DNA from: Spirochaetales bacterium
GTDB lineage: Bacteria; Spirochaetota; Spirochaetia; Treponematales; Treponemataceae
Length of the DNA stretch: 40,542 nt
Reading direction: 5' to 3'
NCBI GenBank assembly: GCA_003246765.1
Contig: QKDA01000045.1
Location: 1 to 40,542 of the forward strand
The position numbers and the translations under genes were made by a program. Positions 16,430 through 25,637 of this stretch are shown here, piece by piece. Under the pieces are notes generated by a model that saw nothing but the letters and a program-made list of their open reading frames with translations, was not told the DNA's origin and ran no database searches. The number at the start of each line of letters is the position of its first letter. Within the stretch, counting starts at the first letter, position 1.

Positions 16430-18111
16430 TGAAGAAAGACGGGCATTACGTGCTGGGGGCCGACTTCGGCTCCGACTCGGTTCGGGTTGTCGTTCTCGAC
16501 GCCGCCGACGGCTCCGTGGCGGGCCAGGAAGTGGCCTATTATCCCCGCTGGAAAACCGGCGCCTACTGCGATCCCCGCTCCGACCGGTTCCGCCAGCACC
16601 CGAAGGACTATACGGAGAGCCTGACCCTGGCCGTTAAAGGGGCTCTTTCGCAGGCGTGCGTTAACGTTAACGCAGATGTAAGCGGCAAGGTTCGAGCCAT
16701 TTCGGTGGACACCACCGGGTCTACTCCCTGCTTTGCGGACCGGAACGGCACCCCCCTGGCCCTGCTTCCGGAGTTCGCCGGGGAAAGCGACGCCATGTTC
16801 ATCCTCTGGAAGGACCATTCCTCGGTCGCGGAAGCGGAGGAGATAAACCGCCTGTGCCGAACCTGGGGAGGCACGGACTTCACCAAGTACATGGGCGGGG
16901 TGTACTCCTCGGAATGGTTTTGGGCCAAGGCCCTCCATACCCTCAGGGGGAATCCCGCCGTGGCCGGCGCGGCCTACACCATGGTGGAGCACTGCGACTG
17001 GATCACCGCGGCCCTCACGGGCACTGAAAGCCCAGAGGCCATCAAGCGAAGCCGCTGCGCGGCGGGGCACAAGATCATGTGGCACCGGGAGTGGGGCGGG
17101 TATCCCCCCCGGGCCTTTTTCGACCTCCTGGATCCCCGGCTGGGGGCCATTCGGGACACCCTGGGAAGCGAAACCTGGACTACCGAAACCGTCGCGGGAA
17201 AGCTCACCCCCGAATGGGCGCGCGAATTGGGCCTAAGCGGCGAGACCCTGGTGTGCGTGGGGGCCTATGACGCCCATATCGGGGCCGTGGGGGGCGACGC
17301 CGCCCCGGGAACCCTGGTGAAGAGCATCGGCACCTCCACCTGCGACATCATAATCGCGGAAAAGCCCAAGGCCGGGGAGGCGGAACGCCTGGTGCCGGGA
17401 ATTTGCGGCCAGGTGGACGGCTCGGTGGTGGCGGACTGGATCGGCTACGAGGCGGGGCAGTCCGCCTACGGTGACTATTACGCCTGGTTCCGGAACCTGC
17501 TCGCGTGGCCCCTGAAAAACCTGAACGTCGGCGGACTGGACGTGGAGGCCCTGGAAAGGAGCCTCCTTAGGGAGCTCGAGAAGGCCGCGGAAGGGATTGA
17601 GCCCACCGAGACGGCCCCGGTGGCCCTGGACTGGGTCAACGGCCGCCGCACTCCCTTCGCGGACCAGCGGCTCGCGGCGGCAATCTCGGGAATCAAGCTC
17701 GGTACCGACGCCCCAACCCTCATGCGGGCCCTCCTGGAGTCCACGGCCTACGGCGCCCGCTCCATCATCGAGGCCTTCGAGGCGGGAGGGGTGAGGATCG
17801 AGCGGATCATGGCCATCGGCGGGGTGGCGAGGAAGAGCCTCCTGGGCATGCAGATCCTCGCGGACGTGACGAACCGGGAGATCCAGGTCACCGCCGGGGA
17901 CCAGTCCTGCGCCATCGGCGCCGCCGCCTTCGCCGCCGCCGCCGCGGGGCTCTACAGCGACGTATTCGCCGCCCAAAAGGCCCTCTCCGCGGGGACCGAG
18001 CGGGTCCATCGGCCGGACCCCGGCCGGGCGGCGGTTTACGACAAGCTCTATGCCAAATTCCGGCGCCTGGGCGCCTTTATCGAAGCGGAAACCAAAGGAG
18101 AAACGCGATGA
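16426..18111 (+). CDS. araB: Ribulokinase
   Basis: A 561-residue FGGY-family sugar kinase that phosphorylates L-ribulose to L-ribulose 5-phosphate. Length equals the AraB norm (about 565). Visible motifs are the N-terminal phosphate loop GADFGSDSVR, SVDTTGSTPCF, the substrate region DWITAALTG, and the C-terminal ATP-site segment IMAIGGVARKSLLGMQILAD. The FGGY-like signature includes GAYDAHIGAVGG. The start ATG 16426 overlaps the regulator stop and its TGA overlaps the araA start, giving tight translational coupling. The araA and araD neighbours confirm the pathway. A xylulokinase identity is unlikely given the length and context. Confidence 0.95.
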   Translation: MMKKDGHYVLGADFGSDSVRVVVLDAADGSVAGQEVAYYPRWKTGAYCDPRSDRFRQHPKDYTESLTLAVKGALSQACVNVNADVSGKVRAISVDTTGSTPCFADRNGTPLALLPEFAGESDAMFILWKDHSSVAEAEEINRLCRTWGGTDFTKYMGGVYSSEWFWAKALHTLRGNPAVAGAAYTMVEHCDWITAALTGTESPEAIKRSRCAAGHKIMWHREWGGYPPRAFFDLLDPRLGAIRDTLGSETWTTETVAGKLTPEWARELGLSGETLVCVGAYDAHIGAVGGDAAPGTLVKSIGTSTCDIIIAEKPKAGEAERLVPGICGQVDGSVVADWIGYEAGQSAYGDYYAWFRNLLAWPLKNLNVGGLDVEALERSLLRELEKAAEGIEPTETAPVALDWVNGRRTPFADQRLAAAISGIKLGTDAPTLMRALLESTAYGARSIIEAFEAGGVRIERIMAIGGVARKSLLGMQILADVTNREIQVTAGDQSCAIGAAAFAAAAAGLYSDVFAAQKALSAGTERVHRPDPGRAAVYDKLYAKFRRLGAFIEAETKGETR

Positions 18112-19610
18112 TCGACCTAAAGAAGTACGGAATATGGTTCCTCACGGGAAGCCAGGACCTTTACGGGGAAGGCACCCTCCGCCAGGTGGCGGAAGACTCG
18201 AAAAAGGTGGTGGAGGCCCTCAACGCCGACCCCGCCATGCCCTGTCCCATCATTTGGAAGCCCACCCTCCTCACCCCGGAGGCGATCCGGGCCGAGCTCG
18301 AGCGGGCCAACGCGGACCCCGTCTGCGCGGGGGTTATCGCCTGGATGCATACCTTCAGCCCCGCCAAGATGTGGATCCCCGGGCTCTCTTCCTATAAAAA
18401 GCCCCTGCTCCAGTTCAATACCCAGTTCAACCGGGACCTGCCCTACGATTCCATCGACATGGACTTCATGAACCTCAACCAGTCCGCCCACGGGGACCGG
18501 GAATTCGGCTTCATCACCGCCCGCATGGACCTCAGCCGGAAGGTGGTCGCCGGGCACTGGAGCGATCCCGGTACCCGAGGGCGCCTGGCACGCTGGATCC
18601 GCTGCGCCGCCGCGGCGGCGGACGGAAGGAGCCTGAAAATCGCCCGCTTCGGCGACAATATGCGGGAAGTGGCGGTTACCGACGGCGACAAGGTGGAGGC
18701 CATGATCCGCCTGGGTTGGTCCGTGCCCTACTACGGTATCGGCGACCTGGCCGCGGAAATGGGCCGGATTCCCGAGGCGGACATCGATGCCCTGGTAAAG
18801 CGGTACGGGGACGAATACGAGATAGTATGGGGGGCCGTCCGGGAACGGGCCCTCTCCCATATCCGGGAGCAGGCCCGCATCGAGCTGGGCCTTCGCTCCT
18901 TCCTCGAATCGGTGGGGGCCAGGGCCTTCACCACCAACTTCCAGGACCTCCACGGCATGAAGCAGCTTCCGGGGCTCGCGGTACAGCGCCTCATGGCCGA
19001 CGGCTACGGCTTCGCCGGCGAGGGGGACTGGAAGATCGCCGCCCTGGTGCGGGCCTTCAAGGTCATGGCCTCGGGGCTCGGCGGCCCGGGGAGCGGCTCG
19101 TCCTTCATGGAGGACTACACCTACCATTTCGGGACCAAAAAGGAAGAGGGCCTCATTCTGGGGGCCCATATGCTCGAGGTGTGCCCCTCCATCGCCTCCG
19201 GGAAGCCCCGGCTCGAGGTGCACCAGCTCGGCATCGGCGGCCGGGAAGATCCCGCCCGTCTCGTGTTCGACTCGAAGCCCGCTCAGGCGGTTTGCGCCTC
19301 CGTGGTGGACATGGGAAACCGCTTCCGCTGCGTCCTCAACGAGGTGGAGGTGGTGAAGCCCGCCGCTCCCTTCCCCAAGCTCCCCGTGGCCCGGGTGCTG
19401 TGGAAGCCCCTGCCGGACATGGTCACCTCCGCCGAGAGCTGGATTCTCGCTGGCGGCGGCCACCATACGGCCTTCTCGAACGTCCTTACCCAGGAGATGA
19501 TCCGGGACTGGGCCGAGATAGTCGGGATAGAGTTCGTCGCCATCGACGGAAGCACCTCGGTCCCCTCCTTCCGGAACGAGCTCCGGTGGAACGCCGCGGC
19601 GTGGAGGTAG
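18108..19610 (+). CDS. araA: L-arabinose isomerase
   Basis: A 500-residue enzyme converting L-arabinose to L-ribulose. The N-terminus IWFLTGSQDLYGE is diagnostic. The Mn2+ ligands of the family are visible as two Glu residues in SSFMEDYTYHF and GAHMLEVCPS, and two His residues in LEVHQLGIGG and GGGHHTAFS. Length equals E. coli AraA (500). The ATG at 18108 overlaps the araB stop by four bases. It is the first catabolic step of the operon even though the gene is third in order. Confidence 0.97.
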   Translation: MIDLKKYGIWFLTGSQDLYGEGTLRQVAEDSKKVVEALNADPAMPCPIIWKPTLLTPEAIRAELERANADPVCAGVIAWMHTFSPAKMWIPGLSSYKKPLLQFNTQFNRDLPYDSIDMDFMNLNQSAHGDREFGFITARMDLSRKVVAGHWSDPGTRGRLARWIRCAAAAADGRSLKIARFGDNMREVAVTDGDKVEAMIRLGWSVPYYGIGDLAAEMGRIPEADIDALVKRYGDEYEIVWGAVRERALSHIREQARIELGLRSFLESVGARAFTTNFQDLHGMKQLPGLAVQRLMADGYGFAGEGDWKIAALVRAFKVMASGLGGPGSGSSFMEDYTYHFGTKKEEGLILGAHMLEVCPSIASGKPRLEVHQLGIGGREDPARLVFDSKPAQAVCASVVDMGNRFRCVLNEVEVVKPAAPFPKLPVARVLWKPLPDMVTSAESWILAGGGHHTAFSNVLTQEMIRDWAEIVGIEFVAIDGSTSVPSFRNELRWNAAAWR

Positions 19611-19614
19611 GATC

Positions 19615-20337
19615 GTGTCGGTTTACGCCTCCCTGAAGGAGGAAGCCTGGGCCGCGAACATGGAAATACCCGCCCGTGCCCTCGCCCTCTACACCTGGGG
19701 CAACGTTTCCGCCTTCGACCCCGACCGGGGAGTGTTCGCCATCAAGCCCTCGGGGGTGCCCTACCCGGAACTCACCCCCGAGTCGATGGTGGTGGTGGAC
19801 CTGGACGGAAAGATCGCGGAGGGCAGCCTTAATCCCTCCTCGGACACCCCCACCCACCGCGCGCTCTACCGGGAGTTCGCCCCCGGGGGCATCGTGCACA
19901 CCCACTCGACCTACGCCGTCGCCTGGGCCCAGGCCCGCTGTCCCATCCCGCTTTTCGGTACCACCCACGCCGACCATATCCAGACCCCGGTTCCCTGCAC
20001 CCCCTACCTCTCCCGGGAGGCGGTGGAGGGAGACTACGAGCTGGAGACGGGGAACCTGATCGTGAGGACCTTCCGGGAGGGATTGCCGGGAATCCACGGC
20101 CCCCTGGACCCCCGGGAGGTGACCATGGTCCTGGTGGGGGGCCACGGTCCCTTCGCGTGGGGATCCACCGCGGCGAAGGCTGTGTACAACGCCGCGGTGC
20201 TCGAGGAGACCGCCCGGATGGCCCTCCTCACCCTGCAGATCGCCCCCGAGGCCGCGTCCTTGCCTGAATACATCGTGCACAAGCACTATGAGCGCAAGCA
20301 CGGCAGCGGGGCATACTACGGTCAGGGAAAGGGCTAA
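19615..20337 (+). CDS. araD: L-ribulose-5-phosphate 4-epimerase
   Basis: A 240-residue class II aldolase/epimerase that converts L-ribulose 5-phosphate to D-xylulose 5-phosphate, feeding the pentose phosphate pathway. The zinc ligands appear in VHTHSTYAVAWAQ and GGHGPFAWG, and SGVPY follows the phosphate-binding loop. Start is GTG at 19615 behind GGAGG, only four bases after araA. It closes the operon. No arabinose transporter is visible downstream; uptake must be encoded elsewhere. Confidence 0.95.
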   Translation: MSVYASLKEEAWAANMEIPARALALYTWGNVSAFDPDRGVFAIKPSGVPYPELTPESMVVVDLDGKIAEGSLNPSSDTPTHRALYREFAPGGIVHTHSTYAVAWAQARCPIPLFGTTHADHIQTPVPCTPYLSREAVEGDYELETGNLIVRTFREGLPGIHGPLDPREVTMVLVGGHGPFAWGSTAAKAVYNAAVLEETARMALLTLQIAPEAASLPEYIVHKHYERKHGSGAYYGQGKG

Positions 20338-20389
20338 AGCCCACCGGGCGACGGAAAAGCGCTAACCCTGGGGAAAAAAAACCACGGGA

Positions 20390-20436
20390 ACAAAAAAACC
20401 CCGAAGAGGCAATGCCTCTCCGGGGTTAGCTTTTAC
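20390..20436 (-). terminator. Terminator between araD and the laminarinase gene
   Basis: The stem AACCCCG...AGAGGC (20397-20410) pairs with GCCTCT...CGGGGTT (20414-20427) around the loop AAT. On the minus strand it is followed by seven T residues (20392-20398), so it is strong for the GH16 gene. On the plus strand only a short CTTTTA follows, so it may be a weaker bidirectional terminator for the arabinose operon. Confidence 0.8.
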
Positions 20437-20461
20437 TGGGCCCGCGGCGGGGAATCCGCCC

Positions 20462-22657
20462 TTAGGGCGCTACCGTCCACACGTGGGGAGCGCCGACGCT
20501 ATTCGCTTCCTGACCGTCCTTCCGCACCGTAAAGCGGTACTCCAGCTTGGTTCCCGCCGAGTAGCCCGGAAGCACCGCTTCCCAGCGGCCGCCGCCCATG
20601 TCCTTCATGGCGGTGAAGCCGGGGCTGTACAGCCACACCCACTCGAAGCCGGCGCCGCCGTTGAAGGTTATCCGGAGATCGGTCCCTTCCAGGACGGCCG
20701 TGGTGGTATAAGCCACGGGAGCCCCGTTGATGAGCCCGTTCGGCAGGGTGCCGGTGAAGGAATATCCCGAGGGGGTTTGGGGCTCTTCCGCCGCGGAGGA
20801 TTCCGCCACGGTCCACAGGTGGCTCGCGCCGACGTTGTTCGCTTCCTGCCCGTTTTTCCGCACCGTGAACCGGTAGTCAAGCTTGTCGCCGAGGGAGTAG
20901 CCCTCAAGCTCGGCCTTCCAGGTTCCGTTGCCCGCGTAGGTCATTGCCTGGAAGCCCGGGGTGAAAAGCCATACCCACTCGAATCCCTCCCCGCCCGAGA
21001 AGGTGACCGTAACGATCCCGTCCGCATAGGAAGCAGTGGTGGTATAGGCCACCTGCTGGCCGTCGATGTACCCGTTCGGCAGGGTGCCTGTGAAGCTGTA
21101 CCCCGCGGTTACGACGGGATCGTCGATAACGGGATCGTCGATAACGGGATCGTCGATGACGGGGTCGTCAATGACAGGGTCGTCGACAACCGGGTCATCG
21201 ACGACAGGGTCGTCGGTTCCCGTTTTCGGGTTGTCCGTCCAGAAGTGCACGTTGTCCAGGTAGAAGGTATCCCCCGCGCCGAAGCCGCCCGTCGAGACCA
21301 GCATGAACAGCTGGGAGAGCTGGGTGACGTTGAAGTATTGGTTTTGCGACATGAAGTCGGAAAGGGGGATCGAGATGTCCTTCCATGTTCCGTCGGGGTT
21401 GTACCCGTAGGAACCGTTGAGGGTAACCCACTGTTCCATGATCGGCCCGGATTTCATTCCCACCTTGAGGTTCGCTGCGGAGGTGGTCCTGATGGAGAAG
21501 CGGAGGTATCCGTCGGCGAAGTTCTCGAGGCTCTTGCCCGTGAGGGACGACATGCCCATCCCGAGCCAGCCCTGGGTTCCGGCGGTGAGCTTCAGGGCCT
21601 CGGAGCCCTCCCTGACGGGGGAGGAGACGCTCTCGAGGGTTACCGTGTCCGCCCATGCGTCGATGGCGTTCCAATCGTCCTCCGCGAGAAAGTCGTTCTC
21701 GGGACGGGTCTCGCTGAAGAGGTTCACGCTTGAGCCGCCCGGGGTCCAGGGCCGGTAAAGGGTGTCCGCCTTCTCGTACACCCTCACCCAGTCCACGAGC
21801 ATGGCCTGGGGGAAGGACGCGGTGATCATGGAGGGGGAGGTGAGGGCGGGATCGAAGAAGTTCCCCCCCACCGCGAGGTTGAAGAGGATGTACATGGGGA
21901 ACTGGAATTCGGTCTTCGCCTTGGGATCGGGGGTTCCCCCTTCCTCGCACCAGAAGTTGTCGAAAGTCCAGTAGACCTCGCCGTCCAGGCTGATCTTGAT
22001 GTACTGGGTATCCCACTCGATCATGTAGACGTGGTAGTCGGCGGAGAGCTTTTCCGACAGGGTGAGGCTTTCGGAGTACATGGCGTGCCCGACGCCGGGC
22101 TGGTCCCAGTGGGACGCGGCGCTGGCGGTGTAGTCCTGGCCCCCGCGCATCTCGAGGATGTCGAGCTCGCCGATGGCCGGCCAATTCTGCCCGTCAAAGT
22201 CCTGTCCGAGCATCCAGAAGGCGGGCCATACGCCCAGTCCCTCGGGGAGCTTCATGCGGGCGGCGATGCGGCCGTAATGGGCGCTGAATTTTCCCTGGCT
22301 GTGGATGCGCCCGGAGGTATAGGGCATGCCGCCGAAGTCCTCCCGGCGGGCGGTGATGACGAGGTTTCCCCCGGTTACCTGGACGTTGTCGGTGCGGTCG
22401 GTGTAGTACTGCAGCTCGTTGTTTCCCCAGCCCCACGAGCCGGTTCCGGTGTCGTAGGACCATTTCGAGGAGTCCAGCCCCGTGCCGTTGAATTCGTCGC
22501 TCCAGGCGAGGGTCCATTCCCCGTTGTTCGAGGGATCAAAGAGCGCCCTCCCCGCGGGGCCTTCCGTTCTCGACCCGCTCTGGAGTCCCTGGTAGCATCC
22601 GGACAGGACTGCGGCGCAGGCCGCTGCCCAGACGAGTGTACTTAGCCGTCCCTTCAC
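20462..22657 (-). CDS. GH16 endo-beta-1,3-glucanase (laminarinase) lipoprotein, multi-domain
   Basis: A 731-residue secreted glycosidase. GTG start at 22657 with CGGAGGT six bases upstream. Signal peptide with lipobox LSGC (Cys21). Residues about 45-295 are a GH16 domain with the catalytic ELDILE motif (Glu164 nucleophile, Asp166, Glu169 acid/base), WPAFWML and SGRIHSQGKF, matching laminarinase subfamily 3. Residues about 300-475 form a beta-sandwich-like module. A linker of seven DDPVV/DDPVI units (about 482-515) follows, then two tandem near-identical modules of about 95-105 residues (GYSFTGTLPNG..., each ending VGA-H-WTVA). The modules probably bind polysaccharide but match no family I can name. 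The enzyme would cut laminarin or fungal/algal beta-glucan outside the cell. Confidence 0.93.
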   Translation of the reverse strand: MKGRLSTLVWAAACAAVLSGCYQGLQSGSRTEGPAGRALFDPSNNGEWTLAWSDEFNGTGLDSSKWSYDTGTGSWGWGNNELQYYTDRTDNVQVTGGNLVITARREDFGGMPYTSGRIHSQGKFSAHYGRIAARMKLPEGLGVWPAFWMLGQDFDGQNWPAIGELDILEMRGGQDYTASAASHWDQPGVGHAMYSESLTLSEKLSADYHVYMIEWDTQYIKISLDGEVYWTFDNFWCEEGGTPDPKAKTEFQFPMYILFNLAVGGNFFDPALTSPSMITASFPQAMLVDWVRVYEKADTLYRPWTPGGSSVNLFSETRPENDFLAEDDWNAIDAWADTVTLESVSSPVREGSEALKLTAGTQGWLGMGMSSLTGKSLENFADGYLRFSIRTTSAANLKVGMKSGPIMEQWVTLNGSYGYNPDGTWKDISIPLSDFMSQNQYFNVTQLSQLFMLVSTGGFGAGDTFYLDNVHFWTDNPKTGTDDPVVDDPVVDDPVIDDPVIDDPVIDDPVIDDPVVTAGYSFTGTLPNGYIDGQQVAYTTTASYADGIVTVTFSGGEGFEWVWLFTPGFQAMTYAGNGTWKAELEGYSLGDKLDYRFTVRKNGQEANNVGASHLWTVAESSAAEEPQTPSGYSFTGTLPNGLINGAPVAYTTTAVLEGTDLRITFNGGAGFEWVWLYSPGFTAMKDMGGGRWEAVLPGYSAGTKLEYRFTVRKDGQEANSVGAPHVWTVAP
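21115..21210 (-). repeat. Tandem 15-bp repeats encoding the DDPVV/DDPVI linker
   Basis: Seven copies of a 15-bp unit (consensus on the plus strand ATCGTCGATAACGGG) run through the linker of the laminarinase gene. The copies differ mainly at third codon positions, which shows selection on the acidic Asp-Asp-Pro-Val-Val/Ile protein repeat rather than on the DNA. The copy number could vary between strains. Confidence 0.85.
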
Positions 22658-22936
22658 TGATTACCTCCGAAAGTATACGTATACATTAAAGGCTTTGTAA
22701 TAAGCCTTAAATAAAGCCACTGGTTGATGCAAAGAAACCCTGGGGTGATTGGTTGTCGGGTGTTTGTATCTTCCACGGGGTTGGTTGGTTTTGTCAATTT
22801 AATTCGTAATAAATTTTCTGACCGTATAGCATGATTGCGTATACATAGATTTTTCGCCCTTAAAAAGGGGAGGCCGGACAAGCCGATGCCCGATGGATTA
22901 TGCTTATGGAATGCCAATGAAAATGTGGAGGTGATT
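22658..22936. promoter_or_regulatory. Divergent AT-rich regulatory region
   Basis: This 279-bp region separates the laminarinase gene from the CPKCAK-motif gene and is much richer in AT than its surroundings. It holds a perfect 12-bp palindrome, GTATACGTATAC (22673-22684), and a related CGTATACATA at about 22840. An inverted repeat, AAGGCTT (22689-22695) and AAGCCTT (22702-22708), lies between the palindrome and the rest of the region. The palindromes are candidate operators or overlapping -10 elements. No gene was seen. Confidence 0.45.
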
Positions 22937-23443
22937 ATGGCCGACTCTCTTCCCGTCATGGATATGACCGACAACCCCACGGGGTGCTGCCCCCGCTTTG
23001 ACCCGGCACCCTGGAACGACCGGGAATTCTCCCTTGAGGGACTTACCTTCGCTCCCGTCGAGACCCGGAGCTTCTTTTACGTTCCCCTGAACATGTCGGG
23101 GGTAATGGCGCGCGCCATGAAGACCATCGCCGCCGCCGGACAGCAGAGCCGGGACCGGTATCTCATGCTTTCCCGGGAGGAATCCCCGTGGCGCGCCCGG
23201 CACTATATCCTCGTCAACGGGCCGGTTGCCGGGTTTGAAGCCGCGGAGCTTCCGGGAACCTGGTACGCCAGGGTTTTCGAGGGATCCTACGGGAAGATGG
23301 GGGCATGGTTCAAGGAAATGAACTCCGTCCTCGAGGAGCGCGGAACCCCCTCGCGGGAGTTCCTCTCCTTCTACACGACCTGCCCCAAATGCGCGAAGGC
23401 CTACGGAAAGAACTACGTCGTCCTTTTCGCGAGGGTAAGGTAG
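22937..23443 (+). CDS. Conserved small protein with C-terminal CPKCAKAYGKNYVV motif
   Basis: A 168-residue soluble protein. ATG 22937 has GGAGGTG directly upstream; the frame is open further left but without a ribosome site. It has TGCCPRFDPAPWND near the start, SFFYVPLNM at about 44-52, and the C-terminal CPKCAKAYGKNYVVLFA. Proteins with this layout are widespread and often loosely annotated as hydrolases, and the fold may be GyrI-like, but I know of no proven function. The two Cys pairs could bind metal. Its TAG stop (23441-23443) abuts the TAG of the convergent YgiQ gene with no base between. Confidence 0.75.
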   Translation: MADSLPVMDMTDNPTGCCPRFDPAPWNDREFSLEGLTFAPVETRSFFYVPLNMSGVMARAMKTIAAAGQQSRDRYLMLSREESPWRARHYILVNGPVAGFEAAELPGTWYARVFEGSYGKMGAWFKEMNSVLEERGTPSREFLSFYTTCPKCAKAYGKNYVVLFARVR

Positions 23444-25324
23444 CTACCGCTCCCGGCGCGGCCCTTTCCGGGGGCCGCTTGCGTTCCGTCCCAGCAAAAC
23501 CGGCGCCAGATCCCTTCGCCCCAGCCTTTCCAGGGCCTCAAGCACGAGGGCACGGTTCTCCGGGCGGTTGAACTGGAGCAGGGCCCTCTGCAGGGATCGC
23601 TCCCTGCCTCCCCGGGCCACGTAGACGGCTTCCCCGGTTTCCGGGTTGAGGCCTGTGTGGTACATGCAGGTGGAGAGGGTTCCCGGAGTAGGGTAGAAAT
23701 CCTGCACCTGGTCGGGCACGAAGCCCCGCTCCTTCAGGAAGAGGGCCGTATCCAGGGCGTCTTCCAGGGTCGCGCCGGGATGGCTCGCGATGTAATAGGG
23801 CACCAGGTACTGCTTTTTCCCGAGGGCCCTGTTCGTTTCCGCGTAGGCGGACTCGAATTCCTCATACACCCTTCTGGAACTCTTTCTCATAAGGGCGAGC
23901 ACCCGGTCGGAGGTATGCTCCGGGGCAACCTTCAATTGCCCCGACACGTGGTGCTCGCACAGCTCCCGGAGGAACTCCCGGTTTTCGTCCAGCATGACGT
24001 AGTCGTACCGGATTCCCGAGCGTATAAACACCTTTTTTATTCCCGGGAGGGAACGGAGCTTTCGGAGGAGGGAGACGTAGTCCCGGTGATCCGCCTTGAG
24101 GGCGGGACAGGGCTCGGTTCCCAGGCACTGGCGGTCCGGACAGGATCCCGCGCGTTCCTGCTTGGGGCAGGAGGGAAGCCGGAAATTGGCCGTGGGCCCG
24201 CCGATGTCGTGTATGTACCCCTTGAAATCGGCGTCGCGGGCAAGGGTCTGGGCCTCCCGGAGGAGGGAATCGTGGCTCCGGGCCTGGATATGCCTCCCTT
24301 GGTGGAAGGTGATGGCGCAAAAGGAACAGGCCCCAAAGCAGCCCCGGGAGCTCACCAGGGAAAATTTTACCTCTTCCAGGGCCGGAATCCCGCCGGCCGC
24401 GTCGTACATGGGGTGCCATCGCCGGGTGAAGGGCAGTTCGTGCACCGCGTCGAGCTCTTCCGCCGACAGGGGGAAGGAGGGGGGCTCCTGCACGACGAAG
24501 CGGTCCTCGCTCCGTTCCGCGAGCACTGCCCCGTTGAAGGGGTCCGTGTTCCGTTCCTGGAGGAGATAGTGGCGGCAGTAGGCCTGCGGGTCTGCCTTTA
24601 CCTCGGCGAAATCCGGGAGTCGTACATGCTCCGGGGGGAGCTCTGTCTCCCGGCCGGTCCGCCAGGCGGTTCCCCGGATTCCCCTGAGAAGGGGCGCATG
24701 AGCCCCTGCCGCGGGAGAATCGGATTCCGGGCCCCCGGCAGGCCCTTCCCCCGCCGCCTTCGCTAATCTTTCGGCGATCTCGAGAATCGGCCTTTCTCCC
24801 ATGCCGTAGACGAGCAGGTCCGCCTTGGAGTCAAGGAGGATCGAGCGGCGAACCGTGTTGGACCAGTAGTCGTAGTGGGCCAGGCGCCTCAGGGAGGCCT
24901 CGATGCCGCCGATTATTACGGGGGCCCCGGGGCCCAGCTCCCGGAGTTTCGACACGTAGGCCAGGATGGCTCGGTCGGGGCGGAAACCGGTCTTTCCCCC
25001 GGGGGAGTATGCGTCTTCTGAACGGGGCTTGTTGTTGGCGGTGTAGCGGGCCACCATGGAATCCATGGCCCCGGCGCTCACGAGCCAGGCGAGGCGGGGA
25101 CGGCCCAGGGCGAAAAAGTCCTTCCCGTCGCCCTTGCAGTCGGGCTGGGGAACGATTCCGACCGAGTAGCCCCGGGACTCTAAAAGCCGCCCCAGGAGGG
25201 CGGCCGCGAAGGACGGGTGATCCACGTAGGCGTCGCCCGAAAGGATCACGAAGTCGCAAGAGTCGAGGCCCCGCCCTTCCAGGTCCTCGCGGGATACCGG
25301 AAGGAAGGGGGTGCTATCGCTCAA
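23444..25324 (-). CDS. YgiQ family (UPF0313) radical SAM protein
   Basis: A 626-residue protein of the YgiQ type. The 4Fe-4S cluster motif CX3CX2C is in SSRGCFGACSFCAIT at about residues 320-333. An N-terminal domain precedes it (DFVILSGDAYVDHPSF at about 24-39), as in B12-fold-related radical SAM proteins. The family keeps PVIIGGIEASLRR and HDIGGPTANFR, both visible. The exact reaction is unknown. The start is TTG at 25324, five bases after the nfu stop, so it shares a transcript with nfu. An Ala/Gly-rich insertion (about 195-215) looks lineage-specific. The NifU-like neighbour may help supply its iron-sulfur cluster. Confidence 0.9.
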   Translation of the reverse strand: MSDSTPFLPVSREDLEGRGLDSCDFVILSGDAYVDHPSFAAALLGRLLESRGYSVGIVPQPDCKGDGKDFFALGRPRLAWLVSAGAMDSMVARYTANNKPRSEDAYSPGGKTGFRPDRAILAYVSKLRELGPGAPVIIGGIEASLRRLAHYDYWSNTVRRSILLDSKADLLVYGMGERPILEIAERLAKAAGEGPAGGPESDSPAAGAHAPLLRGIRGTAWRTGRETELPPEHVRLPDFAEVKADPQAYCRHYLLQERNTDPFNGAVLAERSEDRFVVQEPPSFPLSAEELDAVHELPFTRRWHPMYDAAGGIPALEEVKFSLVSSRGCFGACSFCAITFHQGRHIQARSHDSLLREAQTLARDADFKGYIHDIGGPTANFRLPSCPKQERAGSCPDRQCLGTEPCPALKADHRDYVSLLRKLRSLPGIKKVFIRSGIRYDYVMLDENREFLRELCEHHVSGQLKVAPEHTSDRVLALMRKSSRRVYEEFESAYAETNRALGKKQYLVPYYIASHPGATLEDALDTALFLKERGFVPDQVQDFYPTPGTLSTCMYHTGLNPETGEAVYVARGGRERSLQRALLQFNRPENRALVLEALERLGRRDLAPVLLGRNASGPRKGPRRER

Positions 25325-25329
25325 GGGTC

Positions 25330-25560
25330 TCAGGCCGGCGCCTGTATGACTTCTTTAACGCCGGGTACGGTCTTGAGAAGGTGCGCCTCAACCCCCATCT
25401 TCAGGGTCATGGTCGCCATGGGACAGGAGCCGCAGGCCCCCGTGAGCTTCACGTAGACCTTTCCGTCGTCGGAAACCGAAATAAGTTCGAGATCTCCCCC
25501 GTCAGCCTGGAGCTGGGGACGAATATCTTCAAGCGCCGTTTTTACCGCGTCTTTCAACAT
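25330..25560 (-). CDS. NifU-like iron-sulfur scaffold protein
   Basis: A 76-residue single-domain NifU C-terminal-type protein. The LQADGGDLELISV segment and the cluster-binding CGSC (in GACGSCPMATMTLK) are diagnostic. Such proteins hold and deliver 4Fe-4S clusters. ATG 25560 is preceded by AGGAGG at normal spacing; an upstream in-frame start would add 23 residues without a ribosome site. It is followed after five bases by the YgiQ radical SAM gene, which needs such a cluster. Confidence 0.9.
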   Translation of the reverse strand: MLKDAVKTALEDIRPQLQADGGDLELISVSDDGKVYVKLTGACGSCPMATMTLKMGVEAHLLKTVPGVKEVIQAPA

Positions 25561-25637
25561 AAGAACTGCCTCCTGGATTCCCTGAGGGAACCCAGGTGAA
25601 AGATACTCGGTATGCCTATGACCGGTCAAGTTACGTA

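Noticed and set aside
21115-21210. CRISPR array at the tandem 15-bp repeats
   Set aside because: The units are contiguous without spacers and encode a regular protein linker in frame.
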